Below, piece after piece: positions 38,360 through 51,529 of a stretch of 64,000 bases of DNA. Origin of the DNA: Campylorhamphus procurvoides. Taxonomy: Eukaryota; Chordata; Aves; Passeriformes; Dendrocolaptidae. Location: assembly GCA_013396655.1 (NCBI GenBank), contig WBMV01000462.1:595635-659634 (forward strand), read 5' to 3'. Below the pieces are notes generated by a model that was not told where the DNA came from, did no database searches, and worked only from the letters and a program-made list of their open reading frames with translations. Position numbers and translations under genes: made by a program. The stretch's first letter is position 1, and each line of letters begins with the position of its first letter.

Positions 38360-40726
38360 CAAACATCTTGCTTTGCAGGCTGTGGCAGCAGAATGCAAAG
38401 CCCATTAAATTACCATCTTAGAAAAACACCAACTTCTAATTAGCACCAAATATGATGTACAGAGCACATTTGCCAGGGGTGCTTTGTAGCAGAGAGGGAG
38501 AGTCACGCTCCAACCCCCTCGCCTGGTAACAGGAAATCACTAAAACCACATTTTCCCTGGTACATTGCACTGCAATTACTTTGTTATCTTCATCTCCTCT
38601 CTCATTCATTTGGTGGTGTGAGCTGAAGTCACATCTAGTTACGGAGACGTAAAGAGAAAACATCTGTTGATCTGATGGGAAACACTGGGAGTTCTTCACT
38701 TGGCTCTTCCTCATTTCATCAGTGAGCAGCAGAGAACACTCCATGACTTTGGAAGTCTCCAGAGAGGGACTGAGCTGCTTCAGTCACCCCATGGTTGTCC
38801 AAACTGAAAAACTGCTTGATGACATCAAGGAAACACCATCCAGATCTTCTCATCCAAGAAAGATGCAAATCAGGAACTCAGTGAGCACAAGTAAAGGGTG
38901 AAAAGGGCAAGAAAGTCTCTTATAACACTGAGTTCTCTCCTGTGACCACAATTTTGTTCTCTAGGCTGTCCTTTTTTTGCTAACCTTTGTCAGAACTAGG
39001 GTGATCCAGTCTCCTTGCTACATTGATCAGCCAAAATATTCCATCCTTAGGTTTATATCTTGGTGCTTCAATGTTTGCTGCTTTCCTTAATACAAAGGTG
39101 ATCAGGCAAGATTTCACAGCAGCTACAGAAGCAACTGCAAAGCTCTCAAATCCACTGCAGTTGTATATTCCAAGCGGGAACCACTTCCTGCAAACACTTT
39201 TTGAGCTTTTGGACACCAGCTGGACCAAAACTTTGAATCATATCAGATGACATGGAGGGACTGATGGAACATGAAGGCTCAGCCTGGCAGAGCTGGGCAC
39301 ACAATGGTATTATCTGTAGTCAGAAAGGACTGTCCTGCCCTGGGCAGCAATAAAGACAAATAGAAAGTCTGTTCTGCCTTTCTGCAGACATTTAAACAGG
39401 GCTTTAGGCAGCTCCTTTACTGAGGGCTGACCATGTGATGATGGGCTACCAGCCTGTCAAACACTGCTCTCATCTATCTTCATGTCAGGCTCGGTTTGGG
39501 TGTGAGACACAGGCTGTGCTCCTGCTCACCACGGATTAAATGGAATTCACCTGCTTGTTGTCACAGCAGGACAATAATGAAGGCTGAAAATAACCTCAGA
39601 GGTAGCACAAGCAGTGCAGCAACAAAGGAAACACAGGAGCAGGGGATGGAAGCACATCAGCAGTCCAGCCTCGAGGTCTTCATCTGGGCCACTGACAGGC
39701 TGGGCCTGATAGATACAGCTTGTTAATTAAAAGGCATTGATAGTGCCATGGTCCATTACCTCTGATTCAGCCAATACATTCATTCTCTCCCAAACACTGA
39801 GGGAGAACGTGTGTCTGCTTTGCTTAAATCATCCACTGCCTCACAGGCAGTTTCAGGCACTGTCTCTGCTTCTCTGCTAAACCTTCCCCAGCAAAGGCAC
39901 TTCCCTCACCAAGCTTAGGAAGTCCTGCCATGGCCAGCACCCCCATGGGAAACAGGGACATCCCAGTGCTGCTGGATGGCTTGGGAAAGAAGGCTCCTGA
40001 TGATGACTACATGCTCGAGACTGAAGCTCTCAGGAGGAATTTGGGTCCATGTGTCCAGTCTTTTTCCCAGCACATTTGACTCGATGAGAATGATTATCCC
40101 TTGGCCTGAAAAATAAAACTCTGGTGCAGCCTCAGTGAGAAATAAAATGGTCAGTGGTCCATGTGCTCTTCAAGGGCTTTGTGGACTCCTGTATCTTAGT
40201 GGCTTCCTCTAATGAACATCCCATTCCTTCAAACAACGTTCCTTGGGACATCTGTTCTTGTGGGGCAGTCTATTATTTTTATATCGTGATTATTTGTGTT
40301 ATGAGAGACAGCACAGCCACAGAATAAGACCCCACTGTGCTTGGCACTCCATAAACCCAGAACAAAACACAGCCTGTGCTCCTCTGCATCCTCCAAGCCT
40401 CTCTCCCCAGCTGGATGTCACCGTGTGATAATGAGAGAGCAGAAACTTTCCAGTCTAGGAGGGAACAGATGTAGGCCTTGGCCACATCTTCTGCAGTGAA
40501 ACCCACCACCACGTGCAAATGCAAGGATGAAAGGACAACTACTGCAAATTTTATGTGATGCTTGGAAGTTTGCAGCCCCCTGAAGAAGTAGAATCACTCC
40601 CTGCCAAGGAGAGCATGCAAACACACTTGGAAAATGAAGGAATTACAGCGTGCCTTGTGTGTGCCTGCAGAATTTGGGGGAAGGGGCAGATATTTCCATA
40701 GGACAAATAAAAAGCTGCAGACTCAC

Positions 40727-40894
40727 CAGGATACAGCTGCTTTGTCGGTGCACTAAGCTGAGCATCTTTTGTTACTCTATAAGCAACATCTGCTTCTTTT
40801 GAAGATCTTCTGCTTGTGCAGAACCCTGTTGTTTTTGTTATACCATCAGGTAAATTATGAAAATCTAACACCTTCAAGAGGTCTGCAGGGTCAG
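40727..40894 (-). CDS. COL5A1: COL5A1 exon 2: start of TSPN domain
   Basis: 168 nt: two bases completing an Ala codon begun in exon 1, 55 full codons, then one base of the next codon. The peptide starts [17 protein letters not shown] and ends [14 protein letters not shown]. This is the first strand set of the thrombospondin-N-like/laminin-G-like domain at the N-terminus of fibrillar procollagens. It contains the first TSPN cysteine, in TTGFC. The acceptor is a good pyrimidine tract ending TTTACAG (AG at 40896-40895). The donor is CCTG followed by GTGAGT, close to consensus. Because the exon begins in mid-codon, the signal peptide must be in an upstream exon, which I could not find in the remaining 23 kb. 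The peptide is nearly identical to the human chain as I recall it, so identity is secure. Confidence 0.96.
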
Positions 40895-41930
40895 CTGTAA
40901 AGAGAAAAGGAGAAAACAAGAATTAGCAGGCAACAGGACTGGCACTTGCTCAGATCCAAATCACTCTTAGCCTGCAACTCACAAATCAATCATCACAACC
41001 TTAAAAACAGAGGAAATATGCTTTCAATACATCTGCAAATACAATGTTAATACCAGCTTCAAAGCCAGGATGCTGTGCTGCTGGTCAAAGACACTAATTC
41101 AATGCAGAGAGGAGCAGCTGATCAGCTGTCTGCACCAGGACAGGAAGGAGAATGTACTGTCTTATTAGTTGCAGGAGTTATATTTTCCTGGATGTCTTCA
41201 CCCAGTCTCCATCATTCAAGTGCATCCTGAAGATTAAGCACCAGACAGGAAATTCATGATCTGAGAGAAAGGCTTTAAATCAACAAGTCACCATCAAGCT
41301 GGTGCAGGTCTCACCCTGCCCAGGGTGAAGCAAGGTGAGCCAGGGCAGGGATGCAGCACAACTCCAGCTCAGGCAGCCACGTGCCCCTTCTAACCCAGCC
41401 CAAACCCAGGCAATGCCCAGCAAATTATTCCCCAGGTATTCTCCCCATGACACTGGGATTTTTGCACAACCACCGGTGCATTCAAGGGTGCAGCTGGGTG
41501 GCCAAAACCCCACACGTGCTCCACAGAAGAGGGAAAAAGAAACCTGCATTTTGACTACTGACAAGAAGCCAAAAGCTCCCTTCCTCCACAACATCCCATC
41601 AGGCTCATACCCCGAGGCTCCAGTTAATGAAGAGACCTTGTGTGACACCCTGAGCTCCCCACACCAGCCCACTCAGGGCTGCTCCACCTCCAGATGTTCA
41701 CTTCTCCAGGATATCAATTAAGTAATGCAAGTGATACGTCTCATTAAACTTCCTAATCTGGTCTTGCTCACGTCAGGAGAGATGGAGTCTCCAGAAGTGG
41801 AATAACCAGATCTGACTTTAAACCCTTAAAAGAAATTATTTTGAATTTTGATTTGATAGTTGGAGCAAAATGCTGTCAGAAATATGAACCAGCCAACTCA
41901 AACCACAGCAGCACCCAGAGCAAATTGGCC

Positions 41931-42272
41931 TGTGCTGGGTTTGGCTGGGGTAGAGTTAAATGTCTTCATGGTGGCTGCTGTGGGGCTACATTTGGGATTT
42001 GTGCTGAAAACACTGTTGATAACACAGGGATGTTTCCATCACTGCTGAGCAGGGCTCAGATGGACTCAAAGGCTTTTCTGCTCCTCACTCACCCCACCAG
42101 TGAGGAGGCTGGGGGTACACAGGGGGCTGGAGGGGACACAGCAGGGACATTCCACACCATATGGGAGAGAATTCCTTGCTTTGCTTTCCCTGTTTTACCT
42201 ATTCAATTGTTTTAATCTCAACCACAATTTTTTTTCCCCCACTTTTTCTGATTCCCTACCCCATCCCAACTG
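41931..42272 (+). mobile_element. Solo LTR fragment, ERVL-like endogenous retrovirus, internally deleted
   Basis: It begins TGTGCTGGGTTTGGCTGGGG, followed by TAGAGTTAAATGTCTTCATG, GTGCTGAAAACACTGTTGAT and CTTTTCTGCTCCTCAC. GTGAGGAGGCTGGGGGTACA, GGAGGGGACACAGCAGGGAC, CACACCATATGG and the 3' words TTTTACCTATTCAATTGTTT and AATCTCAACC follow. This order matches an LTR common in birds that I associate with class III (ERVL) elements; the family name is not certain. The centre, where TATA and downstream U3/R sequence would lie, appears deleted after CATATGG, and the 3' CA end is not recognisable. No retroviral coding sequence flanks it, so it is a solo, non-functional relic. Confidence 0.75.
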
Positions 42273-44231
42273 GCTGTATCCATGAGGAAAGGCTGCACCA
42301 TGTCCATTAGCATTGGAATACAAACACCCCAGCAATGGAAAGAAACAGCATGAACACATCTTTGACAATATCAAAAGTTTTGGTTACCAAGAAGATCAGC
42401 CTAATATTTGCATGGAAAATTCATGTACATTGTTAGGCAGTTCTTAAAAGTTTCCACAACCCTGAGAAATTGGGCCCTCAATGAGAGATTACAAACATAT
42501 GGCAAATCCAAGTCAACACTGCAGATAATAAAGGAGCTGAGGGAGCCTGGCCTGAGCAGCACACAGCTGTAATATTTCCTCATCTCTCATTCTTGTTAGA
42601 CACTGTGTGGATGACACATCTGTCTAAGCTGTCCTTGCCACTTGGATCTTCCCACTGCCTTCCACAGTGTTTTATTTCACACGGAAATATCTGCACACAC
42701 ACAGCCCGAGTTCTGTTTAAGCCACTAAAATTACAGTCAAACTCCATCTCTGCTTCCAGTCACATCCCTGTGCTCCAAGAGGTTCAGATCAGCCAGCTCC
42801 TAAGCTGCCTCCAGCATTCATTTAGGGAGCAGAGGGGAAAAAGGCAAAGGCAAGGGGGAGGGGATGTGAATTCCAGACTCCTGACATCAGCTGGGTCCCC
42901 ACGCCGGGTGCAGGGGGTGTGAGCCTTGCTCAGTACTGCACATCAGCCATCCAGAGGTGTGTGCAGGAACAGAAACATCTGCAGTTGAATCCACAGTCTG
43001 GAAGCTCAGCTGCTGTTATGACAAAACTGATGTGAACATCCTCTCCTTTGGCAAGGGAGTGTTTCTGCAGTGGTTCTGGGCATCCAGGGGAGCTGGACCT
43101 CCTCCAGAAGCCACCAGCAGGCAGCTGGTTTGGAGCTCCAGCCCCTGCTTGGAGCCTTCTGAGCAACCCTAACCCGTCACTGGTGCCCTGGGTGCAGCAC
43201 TTCTCATCTGTAAAGGATGATTCAAGCACCTGCTGCCTCCCTGCACTGCTGGGAGCCTCCAGACACAACCTGCAGTCCATCTTTGCATCCATGGAAGGTC
43301 CTCTATCCCTCCATAACTATGATGAATTAGGTCAAAGAGAGATATTAAAGCAGAAAAACAGTCTGGGTGCTGCACAAACAAACTGCAAACCTCACAGGTA
43401 AGCAGCAGGAGAGGAACTCTCTGCTCACTGAGGAGCAGGAGTGTCTCACCTCTGCTTACTCCTGGATATCAAAGAGGGGGTGAGGAGCCAGCTAAAGCCC
43501 CACAGACCACTCAGGCTGCTCTTCATCACTAAGAGCATCATTTCAGTAGGTCTTCAGCATGAAAATCCCCAGCTCTTCCCAGGAAGATGAGCTGCACACA
43601 GCAGCAGCTCTCATTCCTGAAAGTGAATCAGTTTATTTATTTCCCCTGTTTTTTTCAGCCAAGTCTAAACTCAGCATTCTCCTGTAGGAGCTGTGACAGC
43701 CTCTGCACAGGACAGACACCTGACTGACCAAATTCAGGCTCTACAAGGTATTTCTTACAAGTTTACACTGGCCTTGACCTTCATCTGAGAACTGGATTAG
43801 CTGTTGCTTTATGAAAGCTTTTATTTTTTTCACTTGCTCTTTTATGAATAACATCACTATGCAGCATCACACACAGCAACATTCTTTATTCAAGGTGCAC
43901 AGAGCTCCCCAAAGAGACTGGTAGCTCAGTCCCTGCTGTGTCAATACAGCCAGCACACAGAGAGGCAAACCCCAAATAACCAAAATTCAACCAAAATCAG
44001 AGCAGAGGCTGCCCCAAAACCCTGCACCCAGTAGTCTGGAAAGGCCTTGAATAAGACCAAAAGGGAGCATTACTTCCCATTTTAAGAGAGCAGAGATGTC
44101 AGGGTGTGAACATAAAGCCTAGAGCAAAAATAGCAGAGTATTGGAAGAAGGAACAGACAGATAAGAATTAGTGTCAAAAGGTTGGCTTTTGTTCACTTCC
44201 AAGGAAATGTGGAACAAAATGATTGCCTCAT

Positions 44232-44363
44232 TCCTGGAAGTGTTCAAGGCCAGGTTGGGCAGGGCTTGGAGAAACCTGGTCTAGTGGGAGATGTCCCTGC
44301 CCATGGCAGGGGGTGGAACTGGGTGATCTCTAAGGTCCCTCCCAATAGGCTACAAGTCTATGA
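44232..44363 (+). mobile_element. CR1-type LINE 3' end
   Basis: CTGGAAGTGTTCAAGGCCAG, GGCAGGGCTTGGAGAAACCT, GGTCTAGTGGGAGATGTCCC, TGCCCATGGCAGGGGGTGGA and a terminal AGTCTATGA. Plus strand. Confidence 0.93.
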
Positions 44364-45226
44364 ATGATTTGCTGATGAACCAAGAGTGGCAAAAGGAGGA
44401 GACCAATCTTTCTATGATAATCTGATTTCTAAGTATTTAAATAGTTGTTAAAGCCTGGAACAGAGGCAACTAGCATTGAACCTACAACTCTACCCTGACC
44501 CAGCAATGGCCAAGAGACACCTTTCCTTTCTCACACATCAATATTAGAACAACTCAAGCAGGATTCATTGAGGTTCCCACTGAGACAGTTGGTGTGGCCA
44601 TACCTTGCCACCCCCACTACAGCCAAACCACCCCCCTGGACTGACCCACGGGATGCAGGAGCAGAAATATCCCCACACAACTCCAAAGGAAACCAGAGCA
44701 TCATTAACATCTGACACTGAATATGAGAGCACACCAGACCCCCCTGTTTGGGGGCAAACCCCATTCCCAGTGTGATTGGGTTGTTTATCCTCACCTTTCC
44801 TTTCCCTGACTGTTGCTGAAGACAAACTTTAAGAGCAAAAGAAATCTTAAGCCATGCTGATTCTTCAGGATATGTGCAATAATAAACAAGGACTTTATTT
44901 AAATGCCATTACACTTACCAGTCAGAAGAGGGGACAACCAGCCCCGGTTTGACTGCAGCAAAGGTGATTTAAAGAGTTTCTCCACACACCATCTACCACA
45001 TGACCATTGTGCAAACATTAAACAGTTTGATTTCCCCATCCTAATTTTTGGTTTCCCCTCCTAATTTTATCTTCCCTGGCAAATGCATTCCCCAGGGAAA
45101 GCTGTCCTGTCCTTGCTGCACTCCTGTGAGGGCTCATGGGGTCCACATCACCAGTATCCTGTCCCACAGCTTGATGCTCTTAAAAGCAGGATGGATCAGC
45201 AGGAAAACAAGGCATTATTCCACCCT

Positions 45227-45278
45227 TAAAAAAACCAAACAAACAAACCAACCCCAAACCCAAAACAACCCAAGAACC
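45227..45278. repeat. A/C-rich low-complexity run, (CAAA)n-like
   Basis: About 50 bases made almost only of A and C on the plus strand, with repeated CAAA/CCAAAC units. Confidence 0.85.
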
Positions 45279-45815
45279 TAATGGAAATATTGGTATTGAA
45301 ATTCCATGTGAGATAGACTTGCAGCTTCTGTAGCCCACACTGAAAACCCCAGCACACACAGCAGTAGCCAGAAGTCATTAATCTAAGCCATATTTATGCC
45401 TGTAATAATAATTTTTAACACCTGAAGCAAAGCTCAGGAATGGGCCCCAAAACACTTCAGGACCCTTAAGTCGTTTATATGTTACTTGTGAGTATCCATA
45501 TTTCCAGTGTCTGAAAAATTACCAAATTACAAGTAACAAACCTCAAAACAAATCTCATTTTTCAAGCTCTTTAATTAAATCCTTATCCCCGAGGAAATCC
45601 ACAGTGTTTAAGCTTGCCACTGAGCTGGAGGCTGGAGCTACTTAAGCCTCACAGTGCTGGGGACAGACACTCTCTGTGTTCTCCCAGCTCTCCCCAGAAA
45701 TCCCACAGAGCCCAGCAGGGTGAACTGGGCAGCACCAACATGGACTGGACAAATGGTAAGGTCAGGCCTTCAAAAAGAGTGTGGTCTGGATTCCAGTAAA
45801 TTAAAAAGCTGAGCT

Positions 45816-45920
45816 CTGAGCAACCAGGTTTAGTGAAAGGCATCCCTGAGCATGGCAGGATGTGGAAGGAGATGAGCTTTAAGGTCCCTTCCAACCTAAA
45901 CCATTCTGTGATTCCATGAT
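45816..45920 (+). mobile_element. CR1-type LINE 3' end
   Basis: GAGCAACCAGGTTTAGTGAA, GAGATGAGCTTTAAGGTCCC, TTCCAACCTAAACC and a terminal ATTCTGTGATTCCATGAT. Plus strand. Confidence 0.9.
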
Positions 45921-48900
45921 CATCACTGAACACATTCCTGTAGGTTAGGACTCGAGGAAATCCCCTTTTCATCAACATTTTGCTTCATAGTATTCTTCAA
46001 AGTGGAAAAAAATCCCTTATCAGCATCCTGAGACCCAAATTTATTGTGCATAGCTGACCTGGTGCTGGACTAATGCAATAACTGAGACATTGGGGTGTCT
46101 GGAGAAGGGGCCACCACCCTCTCCCAGGAGAACCATTCTTCCATGTTTGGTTTCAGAACAGCTAAAGGACATCCAAAGACCTTGAGGACTTAATGATGCA
46201 GCACTTAGTCATGCTATAGTTTATGTGCAATTATTGCCAGAGATTTGAGGCCATAAGGTGAAGAATGAATAAGCATTTATGTTCCCAGCTCGTTCCAGGT
46301 GCCCTCTGGAACTTTCTCATCATTTAATACATATCCCACCAGTCTGGGTATCTGTATCTAAGAGTCACATGAGCAGGGAAGCAGCTTTGCTGGGAAGTGA
46401 AGCCTTCCTATATGACCAAACAGCAACAAACCAACTTGTCATCTTTTCTCACAGCAAGCAATGACAGCAAATAAAGTGAATAAGGATTATCTTGAGAGTA
46501 GCATCGAAATAGTCAAGAATTTCAAGTCTCACAGAAAGACTAAAAGAATAATTTTCCCCAGGAAAAAAAAAAAGGCAAAGGGATTAATCTGCCCACAATT
46601 AACCAACTGGCTTAAATTGCTTTGTTCCTCCTGCACACAGATCCCTGATGGCATCCAGGCTGCCTGCAGTGGCTCTGCTGGGCCCTTCCCCATGCACAGT
46701 TTTAAGGGAAAAGGCCTTTTCCAAGAGAAGCCCAAACAGAGGTCAGAGCAGGTGCACTCACAGAGCAGCACTGCAGTGACTGGGGACAGGAGGGGCCATC
46801 TGTGACCCCACACCAGCACAGAGCTTGAATCCCAGCCTGGGAAACCCATCCAAGGCCAGGATCCCTGCAGGAGGGAGCTGGGAATCCACACAACAGAGCT
46901 ACTGGCAGGGCCAGGGGCTGGCTGGTCCAGCAAAATTAAAAACCCCACTGCTCCGAAGAAACCCTTTCCCTTCAATCTTTATCAGTTTTTCCTTCTTTCA
47001 GTATTTTTCCAAGATAGGTTATTCTTAGCCCTAAATAAACACTCAATTATTGCCTTTGGAGGACCCAGCTCAAGGCAGGGCAGAGCGTGCAGGAGGAAGA
47101 ATGCCCTTTCCATGGGCTCTAGGTTTCTCACTCCCCAGGCAGCTGCCCAGAGGTTGACATGAACATCTGGCCTTATATTAGGAATTAAATACCCTGGGGC
47201 AAACGTTCCTGTGCCAAGATCCATGAGAGATAAAGGCACAGAAGTGAAAGCTGCTTCCCTTAGTGATGAGTTTTTATGGAGCCATGAGTCTCCATGTCAT
47301 GCTTGTGGGATTTTGGCCATTTCTACTCCTTATCTAAACAGTTTCCACCACAGCTGACCTGGCTGCAGCTCTTGGATAACAGACTAAAACAAGGTGACAG
47401 AGGCTAAAATAAAATATGCACAAAAATAAGAATATAAAGCCCCAGTTGCCATTGCTCCAGGATTATTTGGATGGACTTAACACAGCCTCAAATTCTTCAG
47501 CATCCCAGCAGCCCAATAAAACAAATAATTCATTTGGACAAAGAGAAAAGGCATTTTAAGGAGGAGAATCGAGGAATATGAACTGCAGGACTGAAGCTAT
47601 AAAATTTTTTTTCCCTAGGAAAGGGTGTAATACAGGAAAAAACAGGCCAGCTACAGAAGGGGTCAGAACTCCTCTGCTCCTTCTGAGAGCTGCCACAGAG
47701 CTGTGTCAGTTCACACTGCTCCAGAGAGCTGGATATTTCACCAGTGACTCATGTCATCCCCTTATGGGTTTCTTGGGTTTTTTTAAAGCCCAAATAGTCC
47801 TGACTGGGAACAAAGAAAACCTTTATGCAGAGTCAGATTCGAGAGATCATACATATAATCCCAAAAGGGGAAGAAAGAAACCCAGAGCTGATACTGGAGC
47901 AGCTCTGTGAGATTACATCAAATTCAAAGAATCAGACAATCTTTGTTCCTTTGAGCATAAATCTTTTTGGTTTTTTTTTTTAAATAATCAATCATTTGGG
48001 TTTCTAACAAAGCCATGGTGTGAGCAGAGAACGGTAAGCAAAGAGCAAGCCTTTCCTCCATGGAATACAATTAAACCACGCAGTAACAATCTGCTGCAAA
48101 TGCCATGCAAAACTTAAAGATCCAATGCCCACAATACAGGCAAACATTCAGGATTTCGGGGGAAATCCCAGCCCTATTCAAGAGCATTTTAAAGAACTGA
48201 GGATTTTGAATTCTCCTCTGGGAGAGGAAAGAAGAATCCAGGAGTCCAGGGCTGGCTGTGAGCAGGGGATGGATGGCTCATAGGGGGTGCCAAAGTTTTG
48301 GGAAGAGGATGGGCTTTCTCTTCTGGCCAAGGCAATCCCTACCCCAGCCACTGCATGTCCCTGCATGGCCAGAGAGCAGCCAAGTGACACATCTGTCACT
48401 GGGCAGTTGGGGACAACCTGTTGCTCCATGGCACACAGGAGAGAACCCACAGGGGGGTTCTGCCCCTTTCGGGGAACTGCTGATCCCCATTACCACAAAT
48501 ATCAGGAAAAAGATGAGCAAAGCCCAGGGCACAGGGCAAGGGGGTCGTGGGGGACCCTAAAAGGGCAGGTGTGAGGATGCAAAGCCAATGCACAACACCC
48601 CTTTCCCTGCTCAGGTGCAACCTCCCACTGGGATCAGTGGGATTCACCAGTTGTCCCCAAGACAGGGACCATGACCCAGCTCCTTCCTTGCACCCCCTCC
48701 TCGCTGAAGGGAACACTCCCATCCACTGAGCAAAAGGCACAAAGCATTTCAGGACAGAGCCCAAGCCAAGCCCTGTCACCCCCCCCACCCATGTCAGCGC
48801 TCAGTGCAACTGTTCAGTGTCCAAGGAGATTTTATGGACCCCTCCTGGCAGCAGGATCAGAGGAATGAGGTGAATCACCAGCTCCACAGTCGCTGTCCCT

Positions 48901-49564
48901 GCCTCTGCTCACACAGATGCCTCACATACCACCCTGCCCACAGCCCAGCACTGCTCCCTTCCCTTCCCATCCCATCCCAGCCACCCCCACACCCCAACCA
49001 GCCGGGATCCAAGGGAGCTTTCCAGTCGCCCTCCTAGTTGGAGCAAGAATTTCTGGGTCACTGTGACATTTTGGGAAGCATTCCAGCAGAAGTTGCATTA
49101 CTGGCAGGAGTCTTGCCCTTTAAACAACTAAGGGTGAATGGAGGCTAAAACTTTCAGAGCTATTAAAGCTCCAAACTCACACACTCAGCAGATCCACAAA
49201 AGGAAACAGTGACGGAGCATGACTCCATCTTCGGAATGACTAACAGAGAGGTCTTAAAGAGAGCTCAGTTTTAGGAGCAGTTTCTGAAAACCAGCCATAA
49301 AGGGATGCAAGTTATGTGCAAAGGAACAGACACTCTCCTCTCCCTCCCTCCTTCCCACCCCCAGGCTCTGGTTCCTTTACTCAAAAAACCCACTTTAAAA
49401 TCTTTGCAAGGCCCTGAATTAGCTCAGCCCTGAGGGAGAACGTGGAGATGCAGCAGCAAGAGACGGAAATCACATCCAAAGAGTCTTTCTTCCCAAGCAA
49501 AACCTTGGCACGCCCTTTTGGAAAGCAGCTCTGCAGGTGGAGCATTGAGGTTTTCCAGGAGAGG

Positions 49565-49670
49565 AACCTTTGACAAGGGCATGTAGTGATAGGACAGGGG
49601 AAGGGCTTGAAGCTGAAAGAGGGCAGATTTGGATGGGATATTAGGAAGAAATTCTTCTGTGTGAGGGTGG
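49565..49670 (+). mobile_element. CR1-type LINE internal fragment
   Basis: TTTGACAAGGGCATGTAGTG, ATAGGACAGGGGAAGGGCTT, GAAGCTGAAAGAGGGCAGAT and GATATTAGGAAGAAATTCTT match the segment of CR1 about 300 bases from the 3' end. Plus strand; the usual tail is missing. Confidence 0.88.
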
Positions 49671-51529
49671 GATGACCTCTCCCAGTTTCCCTCCACTGCC
49701 ATAGGACTCTCCCCTAAGCCAGGAACACACAGACTCCTCCACCTCACACAGGTGCATTTGAGGGTGGAAAAGAAAGATCCAACCTTTTGTCTTTGCCATA
49801 AAGAGTGCCACGTGTTTCCAGATGATCTGGCACTCGGACAACAGTTACATTTTCAAAGTAATTTGTAAAAATCAGCCTCGTAAAGCTCTGCAAGAATTAA
49901 TTAGGGTCTGAACTTGCAGCACTTCAAAGTCAACAGAAGGTCTGCAGCCAGTTTTAATGGGTGCAGAAGAGTTACTCGGGCAAGGAAGCACCAAACTGGC
50001 ATAAACACCCCCAGAGAAGGGGAACAATATATGGAGACCTGACCTAAGAGCCTCCTTGACAAGGCAAGAGTGAGCCAGGGCTGCCATCTGCTGCAACCTG
50101 CTGCTCCAGGATGCTGCAGCACATCAGAGGGCATCTTTCTTCCTCCTTTTGGGTGTCCAAAGCTCCCTGGCACTGACTCAAGAACAAGGGCATCACCTTT
50201 GGATGAAACCAGGGATTCATGGATTGAGGCAACAGCCTCATCCTCCTGGAACCTCAAAACGTCCCGAACAGAAACCTCCCAGAAAGAACCAAAATTCAAA
50301 CAGCTGAACTGTGATTTTCCTGCAAAAGCCACACCCTGCAGCCCTCTGGGATGTTTTATGTGGGGGACCTTCCCCTTGCACCCCAAAGATATCACTGAAC
50401 ACTCACAGACTTGGGATGGGAGTTCCATCTGACAAGGCTGGAACCATTCTCATGCCTCCAGCCAGGAAATCTGCAGTACAGGGCAGTCTGGGAACAGAAT
50501 GAACCATGGGCACAGCTTTTCCTCCTCCTCCTCTGCACTGGAAGCACAGCAGGACACCTCAGCCAACATCCATATAGGATGGCCAATGCCACATCCCTTC
50601 TTGACACTTCAGGGTTATTTAAAAAAGCTCATAATGCCACTTTTTGAAATGGAAGTTTGTGCCAAGGGAAACGGGACCACCCTCACTCATGCGGTGCAAA
50701 GGATTATATTCCCTCTTGGCACCTTCCAGCAGCACTCAGGGAGAGTGGGAGATGCTGAAGAGGTACCTTTGGAGTAGGTGTCCAACAACCATGCCTGGAG
50801 CTGCTGTGGTGGGAGGACACAGAGGACTTAGAGGGACAGGCAGCATCTTTTTATCAGCTATGGCCACTAAATCTGAAAAAAGCAGCCAAAATGTACAAGT
50901 TTTGGGGAACGTGAGCCATCCTGGAATAAACACCCTCTTCTCTCCAGCCTTCCTAGAACCATGCCCAGCCCTTTAATTTCTGTTGTGGTGCTGCAAGTGC
51001 ACAGCCCAACCATAAGCTTCATTAAACACACTCACACAAGCACCTGCATAATTACAATCATTTCCAGCATGGTAAATCAACTCCAGTCAGGCTGAAGATC
51101 AGTTTGCCGTGGCTGGCACATCCCACCCCCACTTCAAAGGGAACAAATCCACCCAGGGCTTCACTGCAGGGCACCACCCCACACCCAGGTAGCCCAGCTG
51201 GGATGCTCCCAGAATACAGTAATTCACAAGCTAAACACTCATTTTCATGCACTGTGGGGTTTGCAGATGCCTATAAAGCTAATGGAACCGAGCATAAGTA
51301 ATTTTTATTTTTAAATATTTTAGTGGATGATTTGAAAAAGCCCAACACAATTATTCCCAGCGCTGTGTACTTCAATATTTTGACACAGGGAAAGAAGTAT
51401 AAACCAATTCTTTCTCTCAGATGTTCAAACCCACCAGCTCTTAGCATTTGCTTCGTATCTGATTTTCCTCAAAAATACAGCCAGAAGGCAAATTTCAAAT
51501 TAATATGTGCTTGACTTCAGGAAAAGCGT

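Noticed and set aside
49060..49420. Possible processed pseudogene or small RNA gene in the repeat-poor stretch
   Set aside because: No poly-A tail, target duplication, tRNA boxes or paired hairpin that I could support by eye.
49901..50428. 175-codon minus-strand open frame in intron 1
   Set aside because: No recognisable domain or conserved motif; overlapping frames of similar size exist on the other strand, as expected in moderately GC-rich intron.
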